Both the position numbers and the translations under genes were made by a program. DNA of 64,000 nt from Sphingomonadales bacterium 12-68-11 (GTDB lineage: Bacteria > Pseudomonadota > Alphaproteobacteria > Sphingomonadales > Sphingomonadaceae), in NCBI GenBank assembly GCA_002279825.1, contig NCCV01000001.1, positions 430,763 through 494,762 of the forward strand. Reading direction: 5' to 3'. Under the pieces are notes generated by a model. That model saw nothing but the letters and a program-made list of their open reading frames with translations, was not told the origin of the DNA and ran no database searches. This document shows positions 9,540-19,353 of this stretch, piece by piece (within the stretch, counting starts at the first letter, position 1; the number at the start of each line of letters is the position of its first letter).

Positions 9540-9782
9540 TCAGTTCGTCAGTTCCAGCCGGCGCTCAATTCGGTCAAGGCGGGACCGGACGGTGTCGAGC
9601 TGGACCTGAAGATGGGCGGTGACTTCCGCGTCGTTTAGCTGATCCCGCCGCAAACCGAGTACGGCGGCATGTGTATCGCCCTGCCGGACAGTCAGCTCAT
9701 CGAGCCTTGACTCGATACGCTCAAGAGTCGCCTGAAAGCGTTTCAGATGCTCGAGCATCAGGTTTTCGACGTTCTCGGTCAT
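9540..9782 (-). CDS. Small coiled-coil protein of unknown function
   Basis: An 80-residue, charged, leucine-rich protein with heptad spacing through most of its length ([22 protein letters not shown] and later [19 protein letters not shown]). It has no membrane segment or known domain I can name. It lies 9 bases from sucC and 35 from etfB on the same strand, so it is probably co-transcribed with both. Similar short coiled-coil proteins occur in related genomes without assigned function. It is a plausible real gene because its position is tight and its composition is coherent. Confidence 0.7.
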   Translation of the reverse strand: MTENVENLMLEHLKRFQATLERIESRLDELTVRQGDTHAAVLGLRRDQLNDAEVTAHLQVQLDTVRSRLDRIERRLELTN

Positions 9783-9791
9783 GCCAGTATC

Positions 9792-10991
<1,200 letters not shown>

Positions 10992-11086
10992 CGCCGGGCG
11001 AACTCGCTTCGAAGGGGGAGATGCGCCCGCGCTTAGGCGAGCGCGCGGCACTTGCAAACCCTCCGCGGGGCGGTCACTGGCGCGCG

Positions 11087-11869
11087 ATGATCGATCGCCG
11101 CCGCCTCGAGGAGATCTGCCGCGAAGCCGGCCGCCTGGCGATGCGCCACTGGGGCGGCGAGGGGCAGGCGATCGCGAGCTGGGAGAAAGTGCCCGGCAGT
11201 CCGGTGTGTCAGGCCGATATCGAGGTCGACGGCTACCTGATGGCCGAGCTCGGGCGGCTGCTCCCGGCCGCCGGCTGGCTCTCGGAAGAGACCGCCGACG
11301 ATCCCGCGCGGCTGGCGCGCGACCTGATCTGGCTGGTCGATCCGGTCGACGGGACGCGCGATTTCATCCGCGGGCGGCGCGGCTGGGCTGTCTCGGTGGC
11401 GCTGATCAGCGCCGGCAAGCCGCTGATCGGGCTGCTCGAGGCGCCGGCGCGCGGGGAAAGTTGGTGCGCGGTCGCCGGGCAGGGCGCATGGCTCAATGGC
11501 GTGCCGCTCGCCGCCAGCCAGCGCACGATCCTGCCAGGTGCGCGCGTTCCCGCCGACACGCTCCCGCCGGAAGACTGCGACCTGACCAAAGTCGAGCGGC
11601 CGAACTCGATCGCGCTGCGGGTGGCGATGGTGGCCGACGACCGCGCCGATCTGGTCGCGACGCTGCGCTGGGGTTCGGAGTGGGACATCGGCGCGGCGAC
11701 CCTAATCGCGCGGGAGGCGGGCGCGGCGGTCAGCGATGCGTTCGGACATGCGCTTAGCTTCAACAAGCCCGATCCGCATGCCTTCGGGCTGCTGGCCAGC
11801 GCGCCGGGGATCCACTCCGCCGCGGTCGAGCGGCTGGCCGACCGCGCGGCGGCGTTCTCCAAGCCCTGA
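11087..11869 (+). CDS. Inositol monophosphatase/CysQ family phosphatase
   Basis: A 260-residue Mg-dependent phosphatase of the inositol monophosphatase superfamily. Metal-binding motifs are in order: LSEETADD (about residue 66), [12 protein letters not shown] (about 83-94) and [17 protein letters not shown] near residue 200. The spacing and the RDF after DGT resemble 3'(2'),5'-bisphosphate nucleotidase (CysQ), which recycles PAP, but substrate assignment by eye is not safe. The start ATG at 11087 avoids a 22-residue arginine-rich leader. Divergent from sucC with a 95-base gap; followed by an intergenic repeat. Confidence 0.88.
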   Translation: MIDRRRLEEICREAGRLAMRHWGGEGQAIASWEKVPGSPVCQADIEVDGYLMAELGRLLPAAGWLSEETADDPARLARDLIWLVDPVDGTRDFIRGRRGWAVSVALISAGKPLIGLLEAPARGESWCAVAGQGAWLNGVPLAASQRTILPGARVPADTLPPEDCDLTKVERPNSIALRVAMVADDRADLVATLRWGSEWDIGAATLIAREAGAAVSDAFGHALSFNKPDPHAFGLLASAPGIHSAAVERLADRAAAFSKP

Positions 11870-11870
11870 T

Positions 11871-11962
11871 TCGTCATTGTGAGCGCAGCGGAAGCGAAGC
11901 AATCCAAGACATCCGCGAGAACGCCATGGATTGCTTCGTCGCGCCGCGCCTCGCCATGACGA
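11871..11962. repeat. Intergenic palindromic repeat, CGTCATTG / GATTGCTTCG type
   Basis: The outer arms TCGTCATTG and CCATGACGA, plus inner arms GAAGCAATCCA and TGGATTGCTTC, form a long imperfect palindrome between the CysQ-like gene and the OmpA lipoprotein (convergent). The same element occurs again at 15176-15259. Such elements are common in alphaproteobacterial genomes. Confidence 0.8.
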
Positions 11963-11971
11963 GGCTGGCTG

Positions 11972-12652
11972 TTACTGGCGGCGAGCGGCCGCCACGTCGT
12001 CCTGCGTCACGGGCACGACCTTGATTTCGACCCGGCGGTTGAGCGGCTCGTTGACGCCGTCGCCGGTCGCAACCTTGAGCTGGGTTTCGCCAAAGCCCTG
12101 CCAACGGGTGCGGTTGGTGGCGACCCCGCGGCTGATCAGGTAATTGGTGACCGCGCGCGCGCGCTCTTCGGAGAGCGTCTGGTTGGTCGCGGTCGAACCG
12201 ACCGTGTCGGTGTGGCCGTACACGTCGATCAGGCTGTTCGGATACTGGTTGAGGCTCGCCGCCACGTCGTTGAGCGCGGCCTGGAACGACGGGCTGATCG
12301 AAGCGCTCCCGGTCGCAAACGTGACATCCGGCAGGTTGACCAGAAAGCCGTCTTCGAGTTCGGTCACATCGACCCCGGTGCCGGCGGTCTCCTCGCGCAG
12401 TTCGCGGATCTGCTGATCCATCTGGTTGCCGACCACGCCGCCGGCGACGCCGCCGATACCCGCGCCGATGATGCGCCCGGTCTTGCCGCCGATCAACCCG
12501 CCGAGCAGATAGCCCGCCGCTGCCCCGCCGACGCCACCGATGGCCGTGCGCGAGGCATAGCGCTCGCCGGTGTTGGGATCGGTGACACAAGCCGAGAGGC
12601 CGAGAAGCGAGACCGCCGCCAGGCCGGCGATGGCAATGCGCGAAGTATTCAT
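11972..12652 (-). CDS. OmpA family outer-membrane lipoprotein
   Basis: A 226-residue lipoprotein. The signal sequence ends in a lipobox (LLGLSAC, Cys22). Next is a glycine-zipper segment (about residues 38-80: GGVGGAAAGYLLGGLIGG, then GAGIGGVAGGVVG) that is likely membrane-associated. The C-terminal OmpA-type peptidoglycan-binding domain follows, with DVYGHTDTVGS, NQTLSEERARAVTNYLISRGV and EPLNRRVEIKV. This is the YiaD-like architecture. It would anchor the outer membrane to the cell wall. Single gene, divergent from the CBS-domain protein. Confidence 0.93.
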   Translation of the reverse strand: MNTSRIAIAGLAAVSLLGLSACVTDPNTGERYASRTAIGGVGGAAAGYLLGGLIGGKTGRIIGAGIGGVAGGVVGNQMDQQIRELREETAGTGVDVTELEDGFLVNLPDVTFATGSASISPSFQAALNDVAASLNQYPNSLIDVYGHTDTVGSTATNQTLSEERARAVTNYLISRGVATNRTRWQGFGETQLKVATGDGVNEPLNRRVEIKVVPVTQDDVAAARRQ

Positions 12653-12788
12653 AGTCGTATCCTCATGAGATGCAGGGCCCAGCCAGGCTGGTGCTGCTTG
12701 CCTGAACGCCGCATGGCGGCGGCCGTTCCGCCGAGCGCCTTACGGGACCGCTTCGATTCGGTGAAGAAACCTGCTAGCGCCTCGTGCG

Positions 12789-14087
12789 ATGGAACCCTTT
12801 CCCTGGTTCGAGTTCGCAGGCCTGGTCGCGCTGATCCTGCTGAACGGCCTGTTCTCGATGTCCGAGCTGGCGATCGTTTCGGCGCGAACCGCGCAGCTGC
12901 GCATGGCGGCCGAACGCGGCAGCCGCGCGGCCAAAACCGCGCTGGCGCTGGCCGCCGATCCGGGCAAGTTCCTCTCGACGGTGCAGATCGGGATCACGCT
13001 GGTCGGCGTGATCAGCGGCTACATCTCGGGTGCGACGCTGGGCGGCCCGCTCGGCGAGCGCATGATGGCGCTCGGCCTTCCCGCCGAATATGCGGACAAC
13101 GCCGGCGCGGTGTTGGCGATTGCAGTGACGACCTATCTCAGCCTGGTGATTGGCGAACTGGTGCCCAAGCAGCTGGCGCTGCGCGCGGCGATCCCGATCG
13201 CGATGGTCATGGCCCGGCCGATGGCGCTGCTCGCGCGAGCGGCCGCACCGGTGGTCTGGCTGCTCGATACATCGTCGAACGCGCTGCTGCGGATGCTCGG
13301 CATCCGTCACCCCGGCGATCACAAGCTGACCGCCGAGGAGCTCCACATGATCTTCGCCGACGCGACTCATTCGGGAGTGATCGAGGAAGAGGAGCGGGCG
13401 ATGATGTCGGGCATCATCCGCCTCGCCGAGCGCCCGGTGCGCGAACTGATGACCCCGCGCATCGAACTCGACTGGCTCGACGTCGGCGCCGACGAAGCCG
13501 AAATCCGCGAGACGATCGCCGCGTCCCCGCATTCGCTGCTGCCGGTGGCGGACGGCACCGTCGACAAGATGGTGGGGGTTGTCAAAGTGCGCGAAGTGCT
13601 GGCGCGGCTGCTGGCGGGCGAGCCGGTCAAGCTCGCCGAACTCGCGCGCAAGGCCGAAGTCGTGCCCGATCAGCTCGATGCGATGGACGCGCTACGCATG
13701 CTGCAATCGTCGGGCACGGCGATGGCAATGGTCCATGACGAGTACGGGCACCTCGAAGGCGTCGTCACGCCGGCGGATCTGCTGGCCGCGATCGCCGGCT
13801 CGTTCGCCAGCCATCTCGACGAGGGGGATGCGCCGCTCCTGACCGAGCGTGAGGATGGCTCGCTGCTGGTATCGGGCGGCCTGCCCGCCGAAGCGCTCCG
13901 CGACCGGCTGGACATCGATCTGCCCGAGGATCGCGAGTTCGCCACCGCCGCCGGCTACGTGCTGTGGATGCTGCGCAAGCTGCCGCACGAAGGCGAATGG
14001 TTCGTCGACCAGGGGTGGCGCTTCGAAGTCGTCGACATGGACGGCCGCAAGATCGACAAGCTGCTAGTCGGCAGAGCCGAGGGCTAG
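12789..14087 (+). CDS. Hemolysin/CorC family protein: CNNM (DUF21), CBS pair, transporter-associated domain
   Basis: A 432-residue membrane protein. An N-terminal CNNM/DUF21 domain of about 200 residues has several membrane helices and the conserved MSELAIVSAR and VQIGITLVGVISGY segments. It is followed by a CBS pair (about 215-345, including ARPVRELMTPRIELDWL and VHDEYGHLEGVVTPADLL) and a CorC/HlyC C-terminal domain. Family members are linked to Mg/Co or other divalent-cation efflux and carry the old label hemolysin; toxin activity is not implied. The start at 12789 is the first ATG with a sensible N-terminus. Confidence 0.92.
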   Translation: MEPFPWFEFAGLVALILLNGLFSMSELAIVSARTAQLRMAAERGSRAAKTALALAADPGKFLSTVQIGITLVGVISGYISGATLGGPLGERMMALGLPAEYADNAGAVLAIAVTTYLSLVIGELVPKQLALRAAIPIAMVMARPMALLARAAAPVVWLLDTSSNALLRMLGIRHPGDHKLTAEELHMIFADATHSGVIEEEERAMMSGIIRLAERPVRELMTPRIELDWLDVGADEAEIRETIAASPHSLLPVADGTVDKMVGVVKVREVLARLLAGEPVKLAELARKAEVVPDQLDAMDALRMLQSSGTAMAMVHDEYGHLEGVVTPADLLAAIAGSFASHLDEGDAPLLTEREDGSLLVSGGLPAEALRDRLDIDLPEDREFATAAGYVLWMLRKLPHEGEWFVDQGWRFEVVDMDGRKIDKLLVGRAEG

Positions 14088-14113
14088 CCGCTCTCTTCTG
14101 GCCGATCCACTCT

Positions 14114-14196
14114 CCGTTCGTGTCGAGCGAAGTCGAGACGCGGCGAGGGTGCGGGTATCTCGACTGCGGGCTCCGCCCTCCGCTCGATACGAACGG
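14114..14196. repeat. Intergenic palindromic repeat, CCGTTCGTGTCGAG type
   Basis: CCGTTCGTGTCGAGCGAAGT at the left and a near-complementary CGCTCGATACGAACGG at the right, with inner arms GTCGAGA / TCTCGAC, form an imperfect hairpin between two convergent genes. Elements with this core are widespread in sphingomonad genomes. Confidence 0.7.
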
Positions 14197-14215
14197 CGAG
14201 GGGCGGAGCGAAGCG

Positions 14216-14620
14216 TCAGAGCGCCGCTACGGCGCCTTGCCCATCACCTTCGGGCGCGACCAGGATCGTGCGGGTGGTGGTGCCCTTGTCGACCGTGAAC
14301 GTACCCTCGTCGCCAACCAGGCTGCGGATGCCCGGCTCGGGAACTCCGGCGCGGCGGAGCATGGTCGTCTCGGTGGCGCTGCGCGGGGCCGGGCCGCCGA
14401 ACAGCGCATCGAGCGCTTGCTGCGCGGCGGTGCCTTCGGTCGGACGCGGGGCGCCGGGGGCCGGCGGGGCGAGCGTGAAATCGGGCGGCACGACCAGCGG
14501 CGCCTGGCGCTGCACGGCGAATTCGTCGGGACGTTCGCGGCCGGCGAGCCCGCCGCCGCCGCATGCGGCGAGCAGCACGGAGCCGCACAGGGCGACAATC
14601 AGCGGGGTGGCATTGCGCAT
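14216..14620 (-). CDS. DUF3035 family lipoprotein
   Basis: A 134-residue protein with a lipoprotein signal (MRNATPLIVALCGSVLLAAC, lipobox LLAAC). The body carries the DUF3035 hallmark RERPDEFAVQRQAPLVVPPD followed by FTLAPPAPG, and a low-complexity second half. The family occurs directly after lspA in many alphaproteobacteria, and does so here; its ATG overlaps the lspA stop (TGATG at 14618-14622). Function is unknown. It is presumably a substrate of the signal peptidase encoded just upstream. Confidence 0.88.
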   Translation of the reverse strand: MRNATPLIVALCGSVLLAACGGGGLAGRERPDEFAVQRQAPLVVPPDFTLAPPAPGAPRPTEGTAAQQALDALFGGPAPRSATETTMLRRAGVPEPGIRSLVGDEGTFTVDKGTTTRTILVAPEGDGQGAVAAL

Positions 14621-15159
14621 CAGGAATTCTCCGAGGGGGATGGCGCCTCGCCGGCGCTGTGCGGGGCGGGCGGTTTCTCGCGCATGAACAGCGCGCGGGC
14701 AAGAATTATCGCCACGCCGATGCTGATCGCGGCATCGGCCAGGTTGAAGATCATGAACGGGCGGAACTCGCCGAAGTGCAAGTCGGCGAAATCGATCACA
14801 TAGCCGAACTCGTAGCGGTCCTTGATGTTGCCTAGCGCGCCGCCGAGCACCAGCCCGAGCGGCAGAATCTCGCCCAGTTTGCGTTCGCGCAGCAGCCAGA
14901 CCAGCACCACCAGCGAGATCAGCCCGGTCACCGCCACCAGGCCCCAGCGCATCTCGGGCGAAGTCGCCGGGAACATGCCCAGCGAGACGCCGAAGTTGTT
15001 GGTGCGGGTGAAATCGAAGAACGGCAGCAGGTAGAGGTTGTCGCCGACGCTCTTGAGCCCGAGCCGCTCGACCACCAGCCACTTGAGCCACTGGTCGGCG
15101 GCGTAGATGGCCGCGGCGAGGGCGAGGCCGATCGCGCGGTTGCGCCACAGCGGGTTCAT
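14620..15159 (-). CDS. lspA: Lipoprotein signal peptidase (signal peptidase II)
   Basis: A 179-residue inner-membrane aspartyl protease that removes signal peptides from diacylated prolipoproteins. It has four predicted membrane helices and the conserved blocks DQWLKW (near residue 22), FTRTNNFGVSLGM, GALGNIKDR and FNLADAAIS; the Asp in NIKDR and the Asp in NLAD are the catalytic pair. The chosen start MNPLWRNRA at 15159 follows a purine-rich GGGAGA site; the longer frame reads into the repeat upstream. It is coupled to the DUF3035 lipoprotein gene. Confidence 0.96.
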   Translation of the reverse strand: MNPLWRNRAIGLALAAAIYAADQWLKWLVVERLGLKSVGDNLYLLPFFDFTRTNNFGVSLGMFPATSPEMRWGLVAVTGLISLVVLVWLLRERKLGEILPLGLVLGGALGNIKDRYEFGYVIDFADLHFGEFRPFMIFNLADAAISIGVAIILARALFMREKPPAPHSAGEAPSPSENS

Positions 15160-15175
15160 GCCACTCTCCCTTTCT

Positions 15176-15259
15176 TCGTCATTGCGAGGGGCGAAGCCCC
15201 GCGGCAATCCACGGCCGCGTAAACTGCCCTGGATTGCTTCGCTACGCTCGCAATGACGA
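15176..15259. repeat. Intergenic palindromic repeat, CGTCATTGCGAG type
   Basis: Perfect outer arms TCGTCATTGCGAG (15176-15188) and CTCGCAATGACGA (15247-15259) with inner arms GGCAATCCA and TGGATTGC. It occupies almost all of the 112-base gap between ileS and lspA on the minus strand. Same family as the repeat at 11871. Confidence 0.85.
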
Positions 15260-15271
15260 GACTCGGGGGGG

Positions 15272-18178
15272 TCATGCCGCCCTCTCCAACTGCGCCACCG
15301 CATCCGTGCAGCGATCGCACAGCGCGCCGTCTTCGGCCACCTCGGGCAGGTGTCGCCAACAGCGGCCGCACTTGTGCTTCTCCGTTCTCCTGATGGCCGG
15401 TGGTTCCGTCCCCGGCATCAATGTAACGGTGCTGGAGATGAAGAGTTCGGCGAGGAGATCGGGATCGCGGTAATCGCCAAGAATGGCGCCGATGTCCGAC
15501 AGAGAAACTTCGGCTTCAAGGCTAGATCCCAGCGTTTTGTTTCGGCGGAGCGGCTCAATGGCCTCAGTGACTGCTCCGCGCAGAGTGCGCCGCTCCGCCC
15601 ATTTGATCGTCAGGTCGCGATCTTCAGCGACCGGCACCTCCGGCCACTCCAGCAAATGCACGCTGCCGCCGTCCGGATAGCGCGTGCCCCACACTTCTTC
15701 GGCTGTGAACACTAGCACCGGCGCGGCGTAGCGCACCAGTGCGTGGAACAGCGTGTCGAATGTGGTGCGGCAGGCGCGGCGGCGCGGGTCGGTGGGCGCG
15801 TCGCAGTAGAGGCTGTCCTTGCGGATATCGAAGTAGAACGCGGACAAGTCCTCGTTGCAGAACTCGATCAGCGCGCGGGTGTAAGTGTTGAAGTCGAAGT
15901 CGTCGGTGGCCTGGCGCAGGGTGGCGTCGAGCTTGCCGAGCAGCGAGAGCACGTAGCGTTCGAGCTCGGGCATGGCCGCGAGGTCGGTCACCCGCTCGCT
16001 CTCGTCGAACCCGTCGAGCGCGCCGAGCAGGTAGCGGAAGGTGTTGCGCAGCTTGCGATACTGGTCGGCCACGCCCTTGAGGATCTCGGGCCCGATCCGG
16101 TGATCCTCGGTGTAATCCACGCTGAGCGCCCAGAGCCGGATGATGTCGGCGCCGTAATCGCGCATCACGTCGAGCGGGCTGACCGTGTTGCCCTTCGACT
16201 TCGACATCTTCTCGCCACGCGCGTCCATCGTGAAGCCGTGAGTCAGCACCGCCTTGTAAGGCGCGCGGCCGCGCGTCGCGCAGCTCTCGAGCAGCGAGGA
16301 CTGGAACCAGCCGCGATGCTGGTCGGAGCCTTCGAGGTAGAGATCGGCCGGCCACTGCAGGTCGGGCCAGCGGCCGCTTTCGAGCACGAAGGCGTGGGTC
16401 GATCCGGAGTCGAACCACACGTCGAGAATGTCCGCGATCCGCTCGTAGTCGGCCGCATCGTAGGCGCTGCCGAGCAGGTCCTGCGCGGCGGCATCGGACC
16501 AGGCGTCGACGCCTTTGTCGCGGATGGCCGCGACGATCCGCGCGTTGACCTCGGGATCGACCAGATACTCGCCGGTCGCGCGGTTGACGAACAGCGTGAT
16601 CGGCACGCCCCAGGCGCGCTGGCGGCTCAGCACCCAGTCGGGGCGCTGCTCGACCATCGAGCCGATCCGGTTGCGACCCTTCTCGGGCACAAAGCGCGTT
16701 TGCGCCAGGGCTTCCAGCGCGAGCCGGCGCAGCGTCTCGGGCGGTTCCTGCGCGCCGCCCTCGTTTTCCCAGCGTTGCTCGCGGCGATTGTCGGGATGCT
16801 CGAGGATCGGCTGATCCATCGGCACGAACCACTGCGGGGTGCAGCGAAAGATCACCTTGGCCTTGGAACGCCACGAATGCGGGTAGGAATGGCGGTAATC
16901 CGCGCTCGCGGCCAGCAAACCTCCAGCTTGCTTGAGGTCTTCGCAAATCGGCCCATCCGGCGCGTTGAACTTGGGATTGATGACCGACATCGAGCGTTCG
17001 TCGGTGCGCGGCAGCCAGGCCCAGTCCTCGCGGTAGCGGCCGTCGGCCTCGACCACGAACTTGGGGTTGATCCCGTGCGCCTTACACAGCTCGAAGTCGT
17101 CCTCGCCGTGGTCGGGCGCCATGTGCACCAGGCCCGTGCCACTCTCGGTGGTGACGAACTCGCCGGGCAGGAACGGACGCGGCTCGGCGAAGAACCCGCC
17201 GAGGTGGTGCATCGGGTGGCGGGCGACGGTGCCGGCGAGCGCTGGACCGAAGTAGAATTCCTCTATCGCCCAGATCTTGTTGTGGTGGAGATCAGTGAGG
17301 AACGCTGGAGCGACGCGCTGGAGGAATGCGTCCTTCAACTCTGTGGCGATGAGATAGCGCCCGATTACGTTCCCGTCATGGTCCTCGCATCGCACGACAA
17401 CGTAATCGATGTCTGGCCCATAGGCCAAAGCCTGGTTGACCGGGATCGTCCAGGGCGTGGTCGTCCAGATCACTGCATGCGCGCCGACCAGCTCGGGGAT
17501 CGGGCTCTCGACGATCTCGAAAGCCACGTCGATCTGGGTCGACACGATATCCTCGTACTCGACCTCTGCCTCCGCCAGCGCGGTCTTTTCCACCGGCGAC
17601 CACATCACCGGCTTGGCGCCGCGGTAAAGCTGCCCGCTCTCGGCGAACTTCATCAGCTCGCGCACGATCGTGGCCTCGGCCTCGAAGTGCATCGTCAGAT
17701 AGGGATTGTCCCAGTCGCCGCCGATGCCGAGGCGCTTGAGCTGGCTGCGCTGCGCGTCGACCCATTGCTGCGCATAAGCGCGGCATTCGGCGCGGAATTC
17801 CTCGACCGGGACCTGGTCCTTGTCGCGCTTCTTCTTGCGGTACTGTTCCTCGACTTTCCACTCGATGGGGAGGCCGTGGCAGTCCCACCCGGGCACGTAA
17901 GGCGCATCCTTGCCAAGCAGGGTCTGCGTGCGCACCACCATGTCTTTGAGGACGTGGTTGAGCGCGTGGCCGATGTGCATGTCGCCGTTGGCGTAAGGCG
18001 GGCCGTCGTGGAGGATGAACTTCTCGCGGCCCTTCCGGGCCTCGCGCAATTGCCGGTAGCTGCCGGCGGCTTCCCAGCGCGCGAGAATGCCCGGCTCCTT
18101 CTCGGGAAGGCCGGCTTTCATCGGGAAGTCCGTCTTCGGCAGGAAGACGGTGTCTCTGTAGTCTCGCGGATCGCTCAT
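15272..18178 (-). CDS. ileS: Isoleucine--tRNA ligase
   Basis: A 968-residue class I aminoacyl-tRNA synthetase. HIGH motif MHIGH at about residues 67-71, an editing (CP1) domain in the first half, the isoleucine-type WFDSGSTH segment, KMSKS (GEKMSKSKGN) near residue 657, an anticodon-binding domain, and a C-terminal zinc site with cysteines 937, 940, 954 and 957. Length and order are those of bacterial IleRS carrying the C-terminal zinc domain. It sits between ribF and lspA, as in many proteobacteria, but repeats have been inserted in both gaps. Confidence 0.98.
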   Translation of the reverse strand: MSDPRDYRDTVFLPKTDFPMKAGLPEKEPGILARWEAAGSYRQLREARKGREKFILHDGPPYANGDMHIGHALNHVLKDMVVRTQTLLGKDAPYVPGWDCHGLPIEWKVEEQYRKKKRDKDQVPVEEFRAECRAYAQQWVDAQRSQLKRLGIGGDWDNPYLTMHFEAEATIVRELMKFAESGQLYRGAKPVMWSPVEKTALAEAEVEYEDIVSTQIDVAFEIVESPIPELVGAHAVIWTTTPWTIPVNQALAYGPDIDYVVVRCEDHDGNVIGRYLIATELKDAFLQRVAPAFLTDLHHNKIWAIEEFYFGPALAGTVARHPMHHLGGFFAEPRPFLPGEFVTTESGTGLVHMAPDHGEDDFELCKAHGINPKFVVEADGRYREDWAWLPRTDERSMSVINPKFNAPDGPICEDLKQAGGLLAASADYRHSYPHSWRSKAKVIFRCTPQWFVPMDQPILEHPDNRREQRWENEGGAQEPPETLRRLALEALAQTRFVPEKGRNRIGSMVEQRPDWVLSRQRAWGVPITLFVNRATGEYLVDPEVNARIVAAIRDKGVDAWSDAAAQDLLGSAYDAADYERIADILDVWFDSGSTHAFVLESGRWPDLQWPADLYLEGSDQHRGWFQSSLLESCATRGRAPYKAVLTHGFTMDARGEKMSKSKGNTVSPLDVMRDYGADIIRLWALSVDYTEDHRIGPEILKGVADQYRKLRNTFRYLLGALDGFDESERVTDLAAMPELERYVLSLLGKLDATLRQATDDFDFNTYTRALIEFCNEDLSAFYFDIRKDSLYCDAPTDPRRRACRTTFDTLFHALVRYAAPVLVFTAEEVWGTRYPDGGSVHLLEWPEVPVAEDRDLTIKWAERRTLRGAVTEAIEPLRRNKTLGSSLEAEVSLSDIGAILGDYRDPDLLAELFISSTVTLMPGTEPPAIRRTEKHKCGRCWRHLPEVAEDGALCDRCTDAVAQLERAA

Positions 18179-18224
18179 GAAGCGCGCGCCTTAGCGGTGG
18201 GGTGGGCCGACTGCAATTTTGTTC

Positions 18225-18424
18225 GCTCGCAGAGGCGCGGAGGAGCAAGAAAGGAAGAGATCTCACGCAAAGGCGCAAAGGCGCGAAGATGTACCGGATG
18301 CGGCGAAGCCGCGCTCCTCACTCCTAGCCTGTTCGGGTGCGCCTCGACTGGCGGAAGCGGCTTCGCCGCAGAGCCTAACCGCTTGGCGGCTTTGCGTCTT
18401 TGCGCGCAAACTCCTTGTCTTCCT
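18225..18424. repeat. Intergenic repeat with CGCAAAGGCGCAAAG arms
   Basis: The 251-base gap between ileS and ribF holds a long imperfect inverted repeat: CTCACGCAAAGGCGCAAAGG on the left (about 18262-18281) and GCTTTGCGTCTTTGCGCGCA on the right (about 18390-18412), flanked by AAGGAAGAG and CTTGTCTTCCT. No gene is evident in it. It could fold into a long hairpin in the ribF-ileS transcript. Confidence 0.65.
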
Positions 18425-18429
18425 GGTAC

Positions 18430-19353
18430 TCAGCCCAGCAGCGACTTCGCCCGCTCGCAATCCTCCGCCATCTGCGCGGCGAGCGCCTCCAGCGTGTCGA
18501 ACTTGGCCTCTGGCCGCAGGTAGTGGTGCAGCGCCACTTCGATGTCCTGCCCGTAGAGGTCGCCGTCGAAATCGAAGAAATAGGGCTCGAGCAGTTCCTT
18601 GGGCGGGTCGAAGCTCGGCCGCATGCCCAGGCTGGCGGCGCCCTGCAGCGCCTGGCCGGTCGCCAGCACCCGCCCGGTCACAGCGTAAATCCCGTAGCGC
18701 GGGCGCAAGTACGTGCCGATCTCGAGATTGGCGGTCGGATAGCCGAGCACGCGCCCGCGCTTGTCGCCGTGCTGCACGGTTCCCCGGATCGCGAACGGGC
18801 GGGTGAGGAGGCGGGTGGCGGTCTCGCAGTCGCCGGCCTTGAGCGCGTCGCGGATGCGGCTGGAGGAGACGGGCGTGCCGCGGTCGAGCACTGGCCCCAC
18901 GGCGAGCGCGCCGATGCCGTACTTCGCACCTTCTTCCGCCAGCAGCGCAAGGTTGCCGCGCCGGCCCTGGCCGAAGGTGAAGTCCTCGCCCGTCACCACC
19001 CCGGCCGCGCCCAGGTGGTCGGCGAGCAGGGTGCCGACGAAGTCCTCGGGCGAGGTCGCCGCCAGCTCCCCGTCGAAGCCGAACAGCAGCATCGCCGCGG
19101 CGCCGGCCGCGGCGAACAGTTCTTCGCGCTGATCGAGGCTGGTCAGCCGGAACGGCGGGATATGCGGGGCGAAGTGGCGCACCGGGTGCGGGTCGAACGT
19201 CGCGACCAGCGCCGGGCGCCCCTCGCGCTGCGCCCATTCGACCGCTTCGGCGACCACCCGCTGGTGCCCGAGATGGAACCCGTCGAAATTGCCGAGCGCC
19301 ACGATCGCGCCGCGCAGATCGGCGGGGACCGGGTCCCGGTGGCCGAAACGCAT
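18430..19353 (-). CDS. ribF: Bifunctional riboflavin kinase/FAD synthetase
   Basis: A 307-residue enzyme that makes FMN and then FAD. The N-terminal adenylyltransferase domain has GNFDGFHLGHQ (about residues 19-29), FDPHPVRHF and the SSSRIRDALKAG segment. The C-terminal flavokinase domain has RGRVLGYPTANL, GIYAV and the C-terminal helix region. The start MRFGHRDPV at 19353 overlaps the folA stop (TGATG). It is in the gpmA-to-lspA minus-strand run; no FMN riboswitch is seen upstream. Confidence 0.96.
   Translation of the reverse strand: MRFGHRDPVPADLRGAIVALGNFDGFHLGHQRVVAEAVEWAQREGRPALVATFDPHPVRHFAPHIPPFRLTSLDQREELFAAAGAAAMLLFGFDGELAATSPEDFVGTLLADHLGAAGVVTGEDFTFGQGRRGNLALLAEEGAKYGIGALAVGPVLDRGTPVSSSRIRDALKAGDCETATRLLTRPFAIRGTVQHGDKRGRVLGYPTANLEIGTYLRPRYGIYAVTGRVLATGQALQGAASLGMRPSFDPPKELLEPYFFDFDGDLYGQDIEVALHHYLRPEAKFDTLEALAAQMAEDCERAKSLLG

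Noticed and set aside
12789..14087. Toxin (hemolysin) gene
   Set aside because: The CNNM/CBS/CorC architecture is that of cation-transport proteins; the hemolysin label is historical.
15743..18523. A 926-residue plus-strand frame opposite ileS
   Set aside because: It mirrors IleRS codons and has no recognisable domain, while the minus strand encodes a complete IleRS.
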